A DNA stretch of 64,000 nucleotides from NCBI RefSeq assembly GCF_009363695.1, contig NZ_CP045403.1, positions 2,584,001 to 2,648,000 on the forward strand. The letters run 5' to 3'. Made by a program: the position numbers and the translations under genes. Numbering within the stretch: the first letter of the stretch is position 1; the number at the start of each line of letters is the position of its first letter. This document shows positions 55,545 through 64,000 of the stretch, in pieces. Origin of the DNA: Bacillus sp. THAF10. GTDB lineage: Bacteria > Bacillota > Bacilli > Bacillales > Bacillaceae_I. Under the pieces are notes generated by a model that did no database searches, was not told where the DNA came from, and worked only from the letters and a program-made list of their open reading frames with translations.

Positions 55545-56177
55545 CTAAAACCCATTAAGAAACGGATTGCTATCCATTTCTTTTTCAATTGTCGTTGTCA
55601 TGCCGTGACCAGAAAGAACCGTTGTTTCTTCTGGCAGAGAAAGGAGCTTATCATGAATGCTCCGTATAAGCTGATCATGATTTCCTCCTGGCAAGTCCGT
55701 TCTGCCTATACTGCCTGCAAAAAGGGCATCACCAGCAAAAACAAGCTTTTCTTTAGCGTGATAATAACTAACGCTTCCAGGAGAATGACCCGGGGTGAAA
55801 AGAATGTCCAATTCAAAATTCGATATCTTCAGTTTCCCTTCTTCCTTAATTAAGATATCTGCTGGACCTGCTTTAATCGCTCCTAGTTGGAAAAACTGGG
55901 ATCCATTCAGGCTTGGGTTCATTAGCCATTCTTTTTCTTTCTTATGTAAATACACTGGAATACCCCATCTATCTCTAACTGCATCTACCGCACCGATATG
56001 ATCGAAGTGAGCATGTGTTAGGAGGATTGCTAGTGGCTTCCATGATTTTTCCTCTAAGTACGTATTTAATGCTTCTCCCTCACTACCTGGATCAAACACC
56101 AAACATTCCTTCTGGTCATTAATAAGTATGTAAGCATTTGTTTGTAGAGGTCCCAGTGGTAACTGCGTCCATTTCAT
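55545..56177 (-). CDS. yqgX: metallo-beta-lactamase-fold hydrolase (glyoxalase II-like)
   Basis: A 210-residue binuclear zinc hydrolase with the motif LTHAHFDHIG, later ligands in TPGHSPGSVSYY and FAGDALF, and VLSGHGMTT. B. subtilis YqgX takes part in glyoxal or bacillithiol thioester hydrolysis by family likeness. The start at 56177 (MKWTQLPLGPLQTNAYI) fits the family. Confidence 0.92.
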   Translation of the reverse strand: MKWTQLPLGPLQTNAYILINDQKECLVFDPGSEGEALNTYLEEKSWKPLAILLTHAHFDHIGAVDAVRDRWGIPVYLHKKEKEWLMNPSLNGSQFFQLGAIKAGPADILIKEEGKLKISNFELDILFTPGHSPGSVSYYHAKEKLVFAGDALFAGSIGRTDLPGGNHDQLIRSIHDKLLSLPEETTVLSGHGMTTTIEKEMDSNPFLNGF

Positions 56178-56270
56178 TTTTTTCCACACCTTTCCATCAA
56201 GTGTATTGAAGTATCTATTCATTTATTTTACACTATGTAAAAGAACATGAGAAACGAAAGGAAACCGCTG

Positions 56271-56756
56271 ATGAAAACAATGTATGGGTTAGAAATACAA
56301 TGTGGGGAAGATCAGCCCCAATATTTTCAAAACCTCCTTCTGCAAATGAGGGAAACAGCAAGTATTTTTGATGAAGATGAAAATCTCTTGATAACCGATT
56401 CTGCTATCGAAGCGAAAGTAGTAAAGAACCTTCTCGCTGGCCGTTGTATTCTAGAAGAAACCTATTTTCTTTCATTTCTTGAAAATCCCTTAACAACTGC
56501 TTTGTTCACAGATTATGGCTTCCAAACGAAAAATAATCATTTTTTTCTTTATCAGGATATGATTGCTGCGTTTCGAATTGAAAGTGGGAAAAAAGAGGAT
56601 ATTGAAATGGCACTTATCCAATTTGAGGAATGTTTCATTGCAATTGAGGAACATTATAAGAAATTATATTATGTTGATAAAGAAAGCAAGGAATATATTA
56701 TGAAAGTGTCCAAGGCTTATGACATAGAAGTGTCATTTTTTGACCTCGACAAATAA
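56271..56756 (+). CDS. 161-residue protein of unknown function
   Basis: The start at 56271 has AAAGGA nine bases upstream. The soluble, acidic protein has no signal or membrane segment. It may have a mixed alpha-beta fold with a C-terminal helix pair (EECFIAIEEHYKKLYYV). I do not recognise a family. It is divergent from yqgX. Confidence 0.7.
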   Translation: MKTMYGLEIQCGEDQPQYFQNLLLQMRETASIFDEDENLLITDSAIEAKVVKNLLAGRCILEETYFLSFLENPLTTALFTDYGFQTKNNHFFLYQDMIAAFRIESGKKEDIEMALIQFEECFIAIEEHYKKLYYVDKESKEYIMKVSKAYDIEVSFFDLDK

Positions 56757-56862
56757 TAGGAAAACCTTTAAAATGAAGATGGAGTGTAATGTACTATTAC
56801 ATATTTTTTATTTTCAAATCTTTTTAACAACAATAGAATAAACACGGAAAGGGGCGTTAACC

Positions 56863-57036
56863 TTGCCATTAGTAATTATTTTTGGACTAGTTACATTGTT
56901 AGCAGCATTTGGACTTGTCCGTTCCTTAAAGGAGAAAAACCTACTTGCCATTCTATTTGCTCTAGGTACTGTAGTTGTGTTTGGCGCATTCACAGTAGCA
57001 ACCGTTATCACTCACGGATACCCAGTAGCTCACTAA
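56863..57036 (+). CDS. yqgW: DUF2759 membrane protein
   Basis: A 57-residue protein of two hydrophobic helices joined by VRSLKEKN, starting at a TTG with GGAAAGGGG upstream. It matches the YqgW/DUF2759 family and its place between yqgX and yqgV. Function unknown. Confidence 0.85.
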   Translation: MPLVIIFGLVTLLAAFGLVRSLKEKNLLAILFALGTVVVFGAFTVATVITHGYPVAH

Positions 57037-57042
57037 AAACAA

Positions 57043-57101
57043 AAAAAGAAGAGGTTGTTCAGTAAAGTCATGTACGTGACACCTGAACAGCCTCTTTTTT
57101 T
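57043..57101 (+). terminator. terminator of yqgW
   Basis: AAGAGGTTGTTCAG and CTGAACAGCCTCTT pair around a loop with an inner stem (GTCA, TGTACGTGAC); eight T follow. Confidence 0.88.
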
Positions 57102-57104
57102 TAT

Positions 57105-57279
57105 GGCTGTTTTCGTAAACTTTGTTGCTACTGCATATAGTTGAGTGTCCCGTATTCAACATTGCTGTCGTGCTCTTTTCGTAGAGTAATTTTTATGATT
57201 GCGGCGACTTTTCTTCGAATAATGACTGGAAAAAATCTTAAAGCCTACTTTTTAGCAACAATCTTTTAGAAAAGAGCCT
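57105..57279 (-). repeat. dispersed intergenic repeat, copy E
   Basis: Read on the minus strand: GGCTCTTTTCTAAAAGATTG at the start, then AAAAGTAGGCTTTAAGA, AAAAGAGCACGACAGCAA, and TTTACGAAAACAGCC at the end. 175 bp, full-length. It directly follows the yqgW terminator. Confidence 0.82.
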
Positions 57280-57370
57280 TTTTTAAAAACCTTTTTCCCA
57301 CTAAAGAATATACTAATGAATAATGGGTAAACTTGTGGATAATGCTTGCTAGGAATGAGGTGGATGGGAG

Positions 57371-57502
57371 ATGGCTGTTAAATTAGTCTGCGGAAGCTGT
57401 TATGGAATCGGAAAAAAGAAGCTTGGTGTCTTACCTTTCTATAAGAAATGTGGAAAATGCAATGGGCAAGGACGTCTGACACGAGGATTACCGTTATCTT
57501 AA
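57371..57502 (+). CDS. 43-residue DnaJ-type zinc-finger peptide
   Basis: Two CxxC(x)G-like knuckles, CGSCYGIGKKK and CGKCNGQGR, match half of a DnaJ central zinc domain. GAGGTGGATGGGAG precedes the ATG. Two knuckles could hold one zinc ion. It lies just upstream of a shared terminator. Role unknown. Confidence 0.8.
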   Translation: MAVKLVCGSCYGIGKKKLGVLPFYKKCGKCNGQGRLTRGLPLS

Positions 57503-57537
57503 AAATGCCGAACAGTATAGACTGTCCGGCATTTTTT
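57503..57537. terminator. bidirectional terminator
   Basis: AAATGCCGAACAGT and ACTGTCCGGCATTT pair in a stem of about 13 bp with one mismatch, followed by T on the plus strand and preceded by A. Confidence 0.9.
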
Positions 57538-57538
57538 A

Positions 57539-57856
57539 TTACGTTCTATTCCGTTTTGTCTCTACTGCTCTGAGCTTATCTTCCATTTGGACACTTTTAT
57601 CGCGCCGGTCATCAATCCGGATATTGGTTGCAACTCGGTGTAGCCCCTTTTGAAATGGAGCTTCATGAATAACTTGCACAACATGCAATAGGGTTGGAAG
57701 TTCTCCTTCAATAATGGTACTCATGGGAGTTAGCTTGTAGTTTATTTTCCCTTCGTTTTTAAAACCCTCTAAAATTTCTTGAATGTCTGCAACATAATCG
57801 CTTACACTTGGTCCATTTGTACCAATTGGTATTACTGTAACATCTACAATAGCCAA
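57539..57856 (-). CDS. yqgV: MTH1187-family thiamine-binding-like protein
   Basis: A 105-residue ferredoxin-fold protein (MAIVDVTVIPIGTNGPSVSDYV ... YKLTPMSTIIEGE). Members bind thiamine or related pyrimidines in some species. Its gene order matches B. subtilis YqgV. It follows yqgU after 15 bp. Confidence 0.93.
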   Translation of the reverse strand: MAIVDVTVIPIGTNGPSVSDYVADIQEILEGFKNEGKINYKLTPMSTIIEGELPTLLHVVQVIHEAPFQKGLHRVATNIRIDDRRDKSVQMEDKLRAVETKRNRT

Positions 57857-57871
57857 TTACGACGCCTCTTT

Positions 57872-59005
57872 CTATGTTAGTTTTACTAATTCTACTTGTT
57901 CTTCCTCTGAAAGAAGAAGTAATCGTTCCAATTGATAGCCATATAGACAATATTGTCCATTTGGAGAAAAACGAATAGGTTTATTTTCCAGCTTATTCTT
58001 TATTATTTGAGAAGACCCTTCTTCCATATTAAAAGACATGAGCTTGAAATCTCCAGTAAAGCTATCCATGCTTCCACCGCTAGATGGAACAATCATAAAA
58101 TAATATCCGTTTGCAAAGTCATTGTAAGGAATGTGGTAATTGGAATACATCGTTAGTATAGGTAAATGTGTAGTGTAGATTTGCACCATGTCAGGAAGCC
58201 GATAAAACGTATAGGCTGCCATTGACTCTTGTTCATTTACATGTCCCAATGTAACAAGCATATTCTCAAAGCTTTGAAACATTACCATTTGATCTTCTAT
58301 TACAACTTTTTCATTTTTAGTGATCGTCTTTTTATACAAAGGAGCTGTTAAGCTGGGATTCCTTTCATCCCAACCTAAATAACCTATTTCCTTTTCAGAT
58401 AACCATTGAACAAAAGGATCATTTGCTTCCATTTCTACCATATTTCCTGTTTCTGTTTCAAGCAGGGAAGTAGTATAAGTCCAGTCTTCTTGGAAAGAAG
58501 ACGCTATGATCTCATTCCCTGTAAATGGGTTCCATGAAAACACAAGATCGGTTGAACCATCAAATTCCCAGCTAGCCACTTGTTTGCCTTTTTTGTTTAG
58601 AACCGTTAATGACCCTTTTGCAAATCCAGGAGAGGTCCGTACAGCAAACAAGCTGAAATCTTTGTTAGCGGTAACTGAAATAACTTGCTCTTCTGTTTGA
58701 AAAAAGGCATAGGTCTCACCTGTAAACAAATGAAAAGCATTTACAACTGAACCTTGTTCATGTTGTTTTATATACAAAATGGTCTCATTGTCTAACCATT
58801 CCGCAACAGTATTGAAAGTACCTGCATCTTCCATTATTTTTTTGATTTGATTGCCATGAAAGAAAGAAGAAGTGAAAGGTTTTTCTTTTTCTTGTTCGGG
58901 AAGTGATGGTGCATTCGTAACATCCACGGGGTGTGAAGAAGGTTGACAGCCTGAAAAAATCGAAAACAAAAGTATTACTAAAACAGCATACACTACTTTT
59001 TTCAT
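57872..59005 (-). CDS. yqgU: lipoprotein with beta-propeller-like repeats
   Basis: A 377-residue protein with signal and lipobox FSGC (Cys20). The mature part has repeated strand pairs of propeller type (NKDFSLFAVRTS, FSWNPFTGNEII, FSPNGQYCLYGYQ). It corresponds to YqgU by place. Function unknown; it lies on the outer face of the membrane. Confidence 0.88.
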   Translation of the reverse strand: MKKVVYAVLVILLFSIFSGCQPSSHPVDVTNAPSLPEQEKEKPFTSSFFHGNQIKKIMEDAGTFNTVAEWLDNETILYIKQHEQGSVVNAFHLFTGETYAFFQTEEQVISVTANKDFSLFAVRTSPGFAKGSLTVLNKKGKQVASWEFDGSTDLVFSWNPFTGNEIIASSFQEDWTYTTSLLETETGNMVEMEANDPFVQWLSEKEIGYLGWDERNPSLTAPLYKKTITKNEKVVIEDQMVMFQSFENMLVTLGHVNEQESMAAYTFYRLPDMVQIYTTHLPILTMYSNYHIPYNDFANGYYFMIVPSSGGSMDSFTGDFKLMSFNMEEGSSQIIKNKLENKPIRFSPNGQYCLYGYQLERLLLLSEEEQVELVKLT

Positions 59006-59109
59006 GGCATCCCTCCTCTTCTTCTATCTAACTACGATTATGAGGCAGGAAAGGTTTCATGACAAGAAAAAAAATGCCAATATTCCTATAGTAATATTTT
59101 CATAGTCAT

Positions 59110-60315
59110 TTATACATATAGGGCAGCAATGAAGATGCCTAACGTTTTTTTATAAATGGTGTCATATTGAGAAAGAGGCAAAGGATTAATTCCTCTTCCC
59201 AGTTCTAACGTAAAACCAGGCTTGCGAAATTCTTGAATAAACCAATCCTTGAAGCCCGCATGACTATCAACATATCGAACGCTTTTGTACGTACTTACCC
59301 GCTCAAACTCTTCTGCCATTTTTTCTGACTCTTTAGGCTCGAATCCTTCATAGCCCCAATAAAATTCTTCACCTTGCGTGTGTACGGCGATTACCATATC
59401 GAAGTCTTCTGCTCTTGTTAATGCCTCCATTGCCTTTGCCTCCGGTTCTGTTAGTGGTGAGAAACCAGGAAAATCTCGAGGAGAAGGTGTTTTTTCTTCT
59501 TTTCTATTTTTTTCAATTTCCCAATTTGCAGGAAAATGTTTATTCAAATCTATTCCTCTAATATTTGCTTTCCAGTTAAGAAAGTCCGGTTTGTCTATAT
59601 TTATTTCTGTAACTAATTTTTCAAAAGGAGAATGAACAGGTGGACCATTTAATACTAAGTCCACTCCATCGGGGTTCACCATTGGGACAATGGAAATGGT
59701 TGCCTGATGATACAGACTCATAGCTGATACCCCTCTAATGGTTTCTCCTTTTGTTAGTGCAAGAAGATAGTCCTGTAAAAGATTCATCGTCACAGCAGAG
59801 GTAATCCATTCATTGGCATGAAAACTTGCATTCCAATGAATTTTTTTTGTACCCATTCCTATTTTTAGTTGATATATCGGATTATTCAAAACAGATTGTC
59901 CGATAGAATTACATTTAACAAAAGGAAATATTCTTACTAATTCCTTGATATCTTGTTCTAGGGCAGCGGAATCATAGTGCTTTTTCGTGGTTAAAAATGC
60001 CTTTTTAACTTTCATCGGCATTCTTATTTCATCTTCTATATTCAGCTGGGCTAAGCTCATATTTTGGTTTAATAGATATAGTGTATCAAGTGGCAATCCA
60101 AACTCGTTTGCTATGGATTGCACTGTATCCCCTTGTTTGACTAAATATTTGGTTGACGTATATCCAGGAATGGCGATTTTTTGCCCTAATGCTTCCTTAT
60201 CCTCTTTCTTCACATGAGGATTGGAATCCATCATCAATTCAAGTGGCAGCTTAAATAACGTGCTTATATACCAAAGCGAGTCCCCTCTTCGTGCATCAAC
60301 CAACAAAGCGATCAC
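59110..60315 (-). CDS. yqgT: gamma-D-glutamyl-diaminopimelate endopeptidase I type (M14, LysM)
   Basis: The 401-residue protein has two N-terminal LysM repeats (about 1-50 and 55-100; YLVKQGDTVQSIANEFGLPL) and an M14 zinc carboxypeptidase domain. Zinc ligands are in ASFHANEW and VIAVHTQGEEF; the catalytic Glu is in FTLELGRG. It should cut wall peptides between gamma-D-Glu and diaminopimelate. There is no signal peptide, as in B. subtilis YqgT. Confidence 0.93.
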   Translation of the reverse strand: MIALLVDARRGDSLWYISTLFKLPLELMMDSNPHVKKEDKEALGQKIAIPGYTSTKYLVKQGDTVQSIANEFGLPLDTLYLLNQNMSLAQLNIEDEIRMPMKVKKAFLTTKKHYDSAALEQDIKELVRIFPFVKCNSIGQSVLNNPIYQLKIGMGTKKIHWNASFHANEWITSAVTMNLLQDYLLALTKGETIRGVSAMSLYHQATISIVPMVNPDGVDLVLNGPPVHSPFEKLVTEINIDKPDFLNWKANIRGIDLNKHFPANWEIEKNRKEEKTPSPRDFPGFSPLTEPEAKAMEALTRAEDFDMVIAVHTQGEEFYWGYEGFEPKESEKMAEEFERVSTYKSVRYVDSHAGFKDWFIQEFRKPGFTLELGRGINPLPLSQYDTIYKKTLGIFIAALYV

Positions 60316-60392
60316 CTTCCTTGCGTTGGAGTATCTAATCTACCTTATGGATGAAAAAAATAGTTTAGAACGCAAAAAAGGCAAAGCAAAAC

Positions 60393-60442
60393 ATAAAAAA
60401 AACGCTGAATGTACCATTACGAGGTACATTCAGCGTTCTTGA
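60393..60442 (-). terminator. terminator of yqgS
   Basis: GAACGCTGAATGTACC, four to six bases, GGTACATTCAGCGTT: a 15 bp stem, with TTTTTT following on the minus strand. Confidence 0.92.
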
Positions 60443-60447
60443 TATTC

Positions 60448-62343
60448 CTATTCATCAAGCTTGGATTCATCCATTTGAATGGAAGTTCCATCATAGAAAC
60501 GTAGCAGGTCACCATAGACAATTTCATCAGAGTATTGAAGCTCTTTTTTAGCTTTCTCTACATACGGTTCACAAGCAGATTGATCAATCGGCTCTTCTGT
60601 TTCTTTATCATAGCATTCATTTTTTGAATACACTAATTCATCGGTTACAAAGCTACCGTCACGGAAGACCACAAAGTCGCTTCTTTCTTCAGAGAACAAA
60701 TCCTCTCCAAATTGGATATCGTTTTTGGTCTCCATTCCAAGCAAATGCTTGATGGTAGGCTTTAAGTCAACTTGACCACCAATTGTATCAAATTCCTTAG
60801 GGTTTTTATCTGTGACGCCAGGAATATGAACAAACATTGGTACACGTTGTAGTTGGGCACTTTCAAATGGGCGAATTTCTTTGTCAAGATATTGACCCAT
60901 CGCTTCATTATGGTTTTCAGAAATACCATAATGGTCGCCATACATAATAATAATGGAATTTTCGTAAAGTCCGGCTGCTTTTAATTCTTCAAAGAAGACT
61001 TTTAACGACTCATCCATATATCTTGCTGTAGGGAAGTAGCGATTTAATGTTCTACTATTTGAATCAAATTCATCGATAAACTTATCCTCTTCATCCAATA
61101 CAAATGGGAAGTGGTTGGTAAGTGTAATAAACTTAGCATAGAATGGTTGTTCAAGTTCCTTCATATGAGGAATGGATTGCTGGAAGAATTCAATATCCTT
61201 CAAGCCCCAGCCTACAGAGTTTTCTTCATTTACATCATAGCTTTCTATATCAAAGAATTGATCATAGCCTAAAGATTTGTACATCACATCACGATTCCAA
61301 AAGCTTTTGTTATTCGCATGGAATGTAACAGGTGTATAGCCTTCCTCTTTTATCTCGTTTGGAGTTGCTGTATGGAAATCATTTGTTCCATGTGTAAAGA
61401 ATACAGCCCCACGTCCAACCGGATATAAGGAATTATCTAATAAGAATTCAGAGTCAGAAGTTTTCCCTTGCCCTGTTTGGTGATAGAAATTGTTAAAATA
61501 ATAACTTTGATCTTTTAATTCATTTAAGAATGGGGTAATTGGCTCACCATTTACCTCATTATCAATAACAAAGCTTTGCATAGATTCCATCTTTACAATA
61601 ATGACATTTTTACCCTTAGCAATGCCTTCGTAGTCTTCGTTTGGTTCTTTGTAGTTAGCGTTAATGTAGTTTTGAATTTCAGCAAGTTCACTGCCATCCG
61701 CCATTGCACGCTGCGCTCGCGTTTTCGTTTGTAGCACGGCATCATAGACGTGATAATTGTATGTTCCTAGGTTTTTCACAAGGATTTCACGGTCAAATGT
61801 ACGTGTAAGCAATTGTGGTCTTTCTGTTTCAGCTAAACCAAGGTTAAAAAGAAAGATACCCACAATGGATAGAAAGTACATTTTACGTACTTTTGGTCTC
61901 CATGTTGACATATTGACAAATGCAGGTGTCCATTTTGCAATGACCACTAAAAGAATGACATCCAAAAACATTAACAGGTCTATAGGCTTCATAAGCTCTG
62001 TAATACTTCCACCAAGATCAGCCATGTTTCCTGATTGGAATAGCAAAGGGATTGTAATAAAATCGTTAAAGAAACGATAATAAACCGCATTTGCATAAAG
62101 AACAAAGGAAACGATAAAACTTGTGATAATTAAATATCGTTTCATGCCTTTTTCTTTAAAAAATAAACCTATTCCTGCAATTAATAAGATAAAGCTTAAC
62201 GGATTAATAAACAAAATAAATTCTTGTTTTAGGGATTCAATTGTAATATTAAAGCTTGTTTTATAAACGATATAGGTTTTTACCCAAAGCAGCACAACTG
62301 CTATTAAGATAAATGGAACTTTTGATTTAAAGGCTTGCTTCAT
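60448..62343 (-). CDS. yqgS: LtaS-type lipoteichoic acid synthase
   Basis: A 631-residue polymerase of glycerol phosphate. Five N-terminal membrane helices (residues about 10-200) are followed by an extracellular sulfatase-like domain. The catalytic Thr is in [13 protein letters not shown], and metal motifs are [11 protein letters not shown] and IIMYGDHYG. It matches YqgS, one of the LtaS paralogues of B. subtilis. AGGAGGTAA precedes the ATG. Confidence 0.94.
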   Translation of the reverse strand: MKQAFKSKVPFILIAVVLLWVKTYIVYKTSFNITIESLKQEFILFINPLSFILLIAGIGLFFKEKGMKRYLIITSFIVSFVLYANAVYYRFFNDFITIPLLFQSGNMADLGGSITELMKPIDLLMFLDVILLVVIAKWTPAFVNMSTWRPKVRKMYFLSIVGIFLFNLGLAETERPQLLTRTFDREILVKNLGTYNYHVYDAVLQTKTRAQRAMADGSELAEIQNYINANYKEPNEDYEGIAKGKNVIIVKMESMQSFVIDNEVNGEPITPFLNELKDQSYYFNNFYHQTGQGKTSDSEFLLDNSLYPVGRGAVFFTHGTNDFHTATPNEIKEEGYTPVTFHANNKSFWNRDVMYKSLGYDQFFDIESYDVNEENSVGWGLKDIEFFQQSIPHMKELEQPFYAKFITLTNHFPFVLDEEDKFIDEFDSNSRTLNRYFPTARYMDESLKVFFEELKAAGLYENSIIIMYGDHYGISENHNEAMGQYLDKEIRPFESAQLQRVPMFVHIPGVTDKNPKEFDTIGGQVDLKPTIKHLLGMETKNDIQFGEDLFSEERSDFVVFRDGSFVTDELVYSKNECYDKETEEPIDQSACEPYVEKAKKELQYSDEIVYGDLLRFYDGTSIQMDESKLDE

Positions 62344-62631
62344 CTACATTACCTCCTTATAGCAACAGTCACGGAAGCTCTTCCTTTTATTATTCTTATA
62401 AGTATCTTATTAGATGTATTAAAAACAACTTTTTTAACTCGCCATTATTTTGACTAAAGCATATCTTAAAACTTTTTTAACAAAAAATCAATGGATAATT
62501 AATACTGTCTTCATAAATAAAAAGTAGAATGCTAGTATAGGCATCGTATTTGCGTCACATTACTTAGACGTTGTACAAGCAAAAAAGTTTCAACTAAAAT
62601 TAATGTTTTTAAATTTAGAATATTCAAAACA

Positions 62632-62663
62632 AAGAGGCTTCTTCCATGAAGAAGCCTCTTTAC
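62632..62663 (-). terminator. terminator of yqgQ-glcK
   Basis: AAAGAGGCTTCTTC, loop, GAAGAAGCCTCTTT: a 14 bp perfect stem 60 bp after the glcK stop. The rest of the 380 bp between glcK and yqgS is A/T-rich promoter-like DNA with no gene. Confidence 0.9.
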
Positions 62664-62724
62664 TAGCATTATTCACGCTTCCTTCTATCTTTTTTACCCA
62701 TAAGATAGAGAGCATAAACCACTT

Positions 62725-63693
62725 TTATAATTTCATTTTTGCAAGGTACGCTGCTCCAATAACCCCCGCGTCGTTACCTAACGTAGCCTCTGCAACCTTC
62801 ACACCTACTTTAGTTCGTGGGAAAAGATGTTTCACAAAATGTTCACGAACTGGGTTTAAAAGCTTATCTCCAGCTTTTGAGACGCCGCCACCAATGACGA
62901 TCTTCTCTGGATTCATGGCATTTGCTAAATTCGCAAGAGCAAGTCCAAGATAAGAAGAAACGACTTCGACAACTTTCATTGCGGTTTCTTCTCCTTTTGC
63001 GCTTTGGTCAAAAACAAGCTTTGCTGAAAGTCCCTCTAGGGCTGCTAGTTCTTCTAATTTGCTTCCAGGATTTTTCTCGATTAACTCTTTAGCAATTCTT
63101 ACAATTGCCGTTGCGGAAGCCATCGTTTCCAAACATCCTGTTTTGCCACAATTACATGGTGCTCCACCTTCTGGTACAACTGTAATATGCCCTATTTCTC
63201 CACCAGCGCCATTAATTCCGTGAACGATTTCACCATTTGTTATAATACCACCGCCAACTCCTGTTCCAAGAGTCACACAAATTAAATCTTTCGATCCCTC
63301 TCCAGCACCCTTCCACATCTCACCGATCGCAGCTAGGTTTGCATCATTGTCCACAACAACTGGAAGTCCTGTTTCCACTTCTAGGAGGTCTTTTAGTGGA
63401 TAGTTTTCCCACCCGAGGTTAATCGCTTCATAAATCAAGCCTGTTGCCATATTAACAGGACCTGGTGCGCCCATTCCAAGAGCCTTTAATTTAGATTTTG
63501 ATTCACCTAATTCTTCCAACTTTTTATCGATTGCCTTTGCGATATCCGTTGTTATGTATTTTCCTTTTCCACTGATGTTTGTGACGATTTCCCATTTATG
63601 TACAATTTCCCCGTATTGAGAGATAAATGCCATTTTTATTGTCGTTCCACCTAAATCTACACCGACCAACCATTTATTATCCACTACTCTCAC
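62725..63693 (-). CDS. glcK: glucokinase (ROK family)
   Basis: A 322-residue ATP-dependent sugar kinase. The ATP phosphate motif is [13 protein letters not shown], the catalytic Asp is in [12 protein letters not shown], and the zinc-binding ROK motif is [14 protein letters not shown] with GEIGH before it. It makes glucose-6-phosphate from unphosphorylated glucose. It is in one operon with yqgQ, six bases apart. Confidence 0.97.
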   Translation of the reverse strand: MRVVDNKWLVGVDLGGTTIKMAFISQYGEIVHKWEIVTNISGKGKYITTDIAKAIDKKLEELGESKSKLKALGMGAPGPVNMATGLIYEAINLGWENYPLKDLLEVETGLPVVVDNDANLAAIGEMWKGAGEGSKDLICVTLGTGVGGGIITNGEIVHGINGAGGEIGHITVVPEGGAPCNCGKTGCLETMASATAIVRIAKELIEKNPGSKLEELAALEGLSAKLVFDQSAKGEETAMKVVEVVSSYLGLALANLANAMNPEKIVIGGGVSKAGDKLLNPVREHFVKHLFPRTKVGVKVAEATLGNDAGVIGAAYLAKMKL

Positions 63694-63699
63694 CTTTTC

Positions 63700-63891
63700 T
63701 TACTGTATTTTAGATAATTCTTTCCTCATAAGTATCATGGCAGATTGAAAGCTTTTTGCATCGAGCATGTTGGAGAGATAGAGTTCTCTTATTTCCTCTT
63801 CCATCATTTCAATGTCTGCCTTCTTATCACCTGTATAGACAAAGATACCAAAGTTTTTTAATAATTGTCTCACGTCATACATTGTGTTCAT
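63700..63891 (-). CDS. yqgQ: DUF910 protein YqgQ
   Basis: A 63-residue three-helix protein starting MNTMYDVRQLLKNFGIFVYT, the YqgQ/DUF910 family, often found before a glucokinase. It may bind nucleic acid by fold; role unknown. Confidence 0.93.
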   Translation of the reverse strand: MNTMYDVRQLLKNFGIFVYTGDKKADIEMMEEEIRELYLSNMLDAKSFQSAMILMRKELSKIQ

Positions 63892-63926
63892 ACTTTCACC
63901 TTTTCCTTGGTGTTTGTTCCATTTTT

Positions 63927-63954
63927 AGTATATCGGATTCATTAGTAACGTCAA
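63927..63954 (-). promoter_or_regulatory. sigma-A promoter of yqgQ-glcK
   Basis: TTGACG (63949-63954), 16 bp, TATACT (63927-63932), then 36 bp to the yqgQ ATG on the minus strand. No gene can be assigned with confidence in the last 46 bases of the window. Confidence 0.75.
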
Positions 63955-64000
63955 GGATGATTGTGTGTAATACCGCTGTTGATTTTGGCGAAATGGCTCC

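Noticed and set aside
1..64000. tRNA or rRNA genes, prophage or conjugative element
   Set aside because: No tRNA-like CCA ends or rRNA segments were seen, and no integrase, capsid or relaxase gene is present; the only mobile elements are the IS, the intron and the short repeats.

Overview
The window comes from a low-GC Gram-positive spore-former of the family Bacillaceae, by gene content a relative of Bacillus subtilis (a Sutcliffiella- or Bacillus-like genus would fit; species not determined). Almost every gene is on the minus strand. The backbone follows the B. subtilis yqhO to yqgQ order: patatin (yqhO), mntR, lipM, yqhL, the glycine cleavage operon with its tandem glycine riboswitch, yqhH-yqhG, yqzE, the comG competence operon, then mgsR, yqgY, yqgX, yqgW, yqgV, yqgU, yqgT, yqgS, glcK and yqgQ.

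Into this backbone are set blocks that B. subtilis does not have here. (1) 1.5-6.6 kb: an IS3-family element inside a short tandem-repeat array, and a B12-dependent ribonucleotide reductase gene (nrdJ) split by a group I self-splicing intron that carries a broken homing endonuclease; two NrdR-like boxes lie upstream. (2) 16.5-26.7 kb: small membrane proteins, an AraC-type regulator, a Nudix enzyme, a methyltransferase, a double acetyltransferase, an oxalate-decarboxylase-like bicupin with an altered active-site lid, an M29 aminopeptidase and ptsHI. The sinIR-tasA locus that sits next to yqhG in B. subtilis is missing from this position. (3) 32-36 kb: a flavin monooxygenase, small membrane proteins, a glycolipid-binding-family protein and about 1 kb with few genes. 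(4) 36-46 kb: a complete dppABCDE-ykfABCD operon for import and breakdown of cell-wall-derived peptides, with a promoter overlapped by a near-consensus CodY box and a hairpin between dppE and ykfA. (5) 46-53 kb: a PfpI-family protein, an isolated lysine/ornithine N-hydroxylase, an orphan histidine kinase, a beta-propeller protein, a MurG-like transferase, and the small-protein trio DUF1659-DUF2922-YvrJ.

Several non-coding features stand out. Five copies of a 145-185 bp dispersed repeat with imperfect inverted ends lie at gene ends. There is a 234 bp palindromic repeat upstream of the gcv operon. Three unrelated short tandem arrays (about 20, 21-22 and 60 bp periods) fill gaps between genes. 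The ptsHI leader is long and contains stacked terminator-like hairpins. Six short genes (43-57 codons for five of them, 25 for one) were found by direct reading.

Assignments rest on reading motifs and on remembered family features. No database search or folding program was run. Names of B. subtilis orthologues follow sequence resemblance and gene order together.
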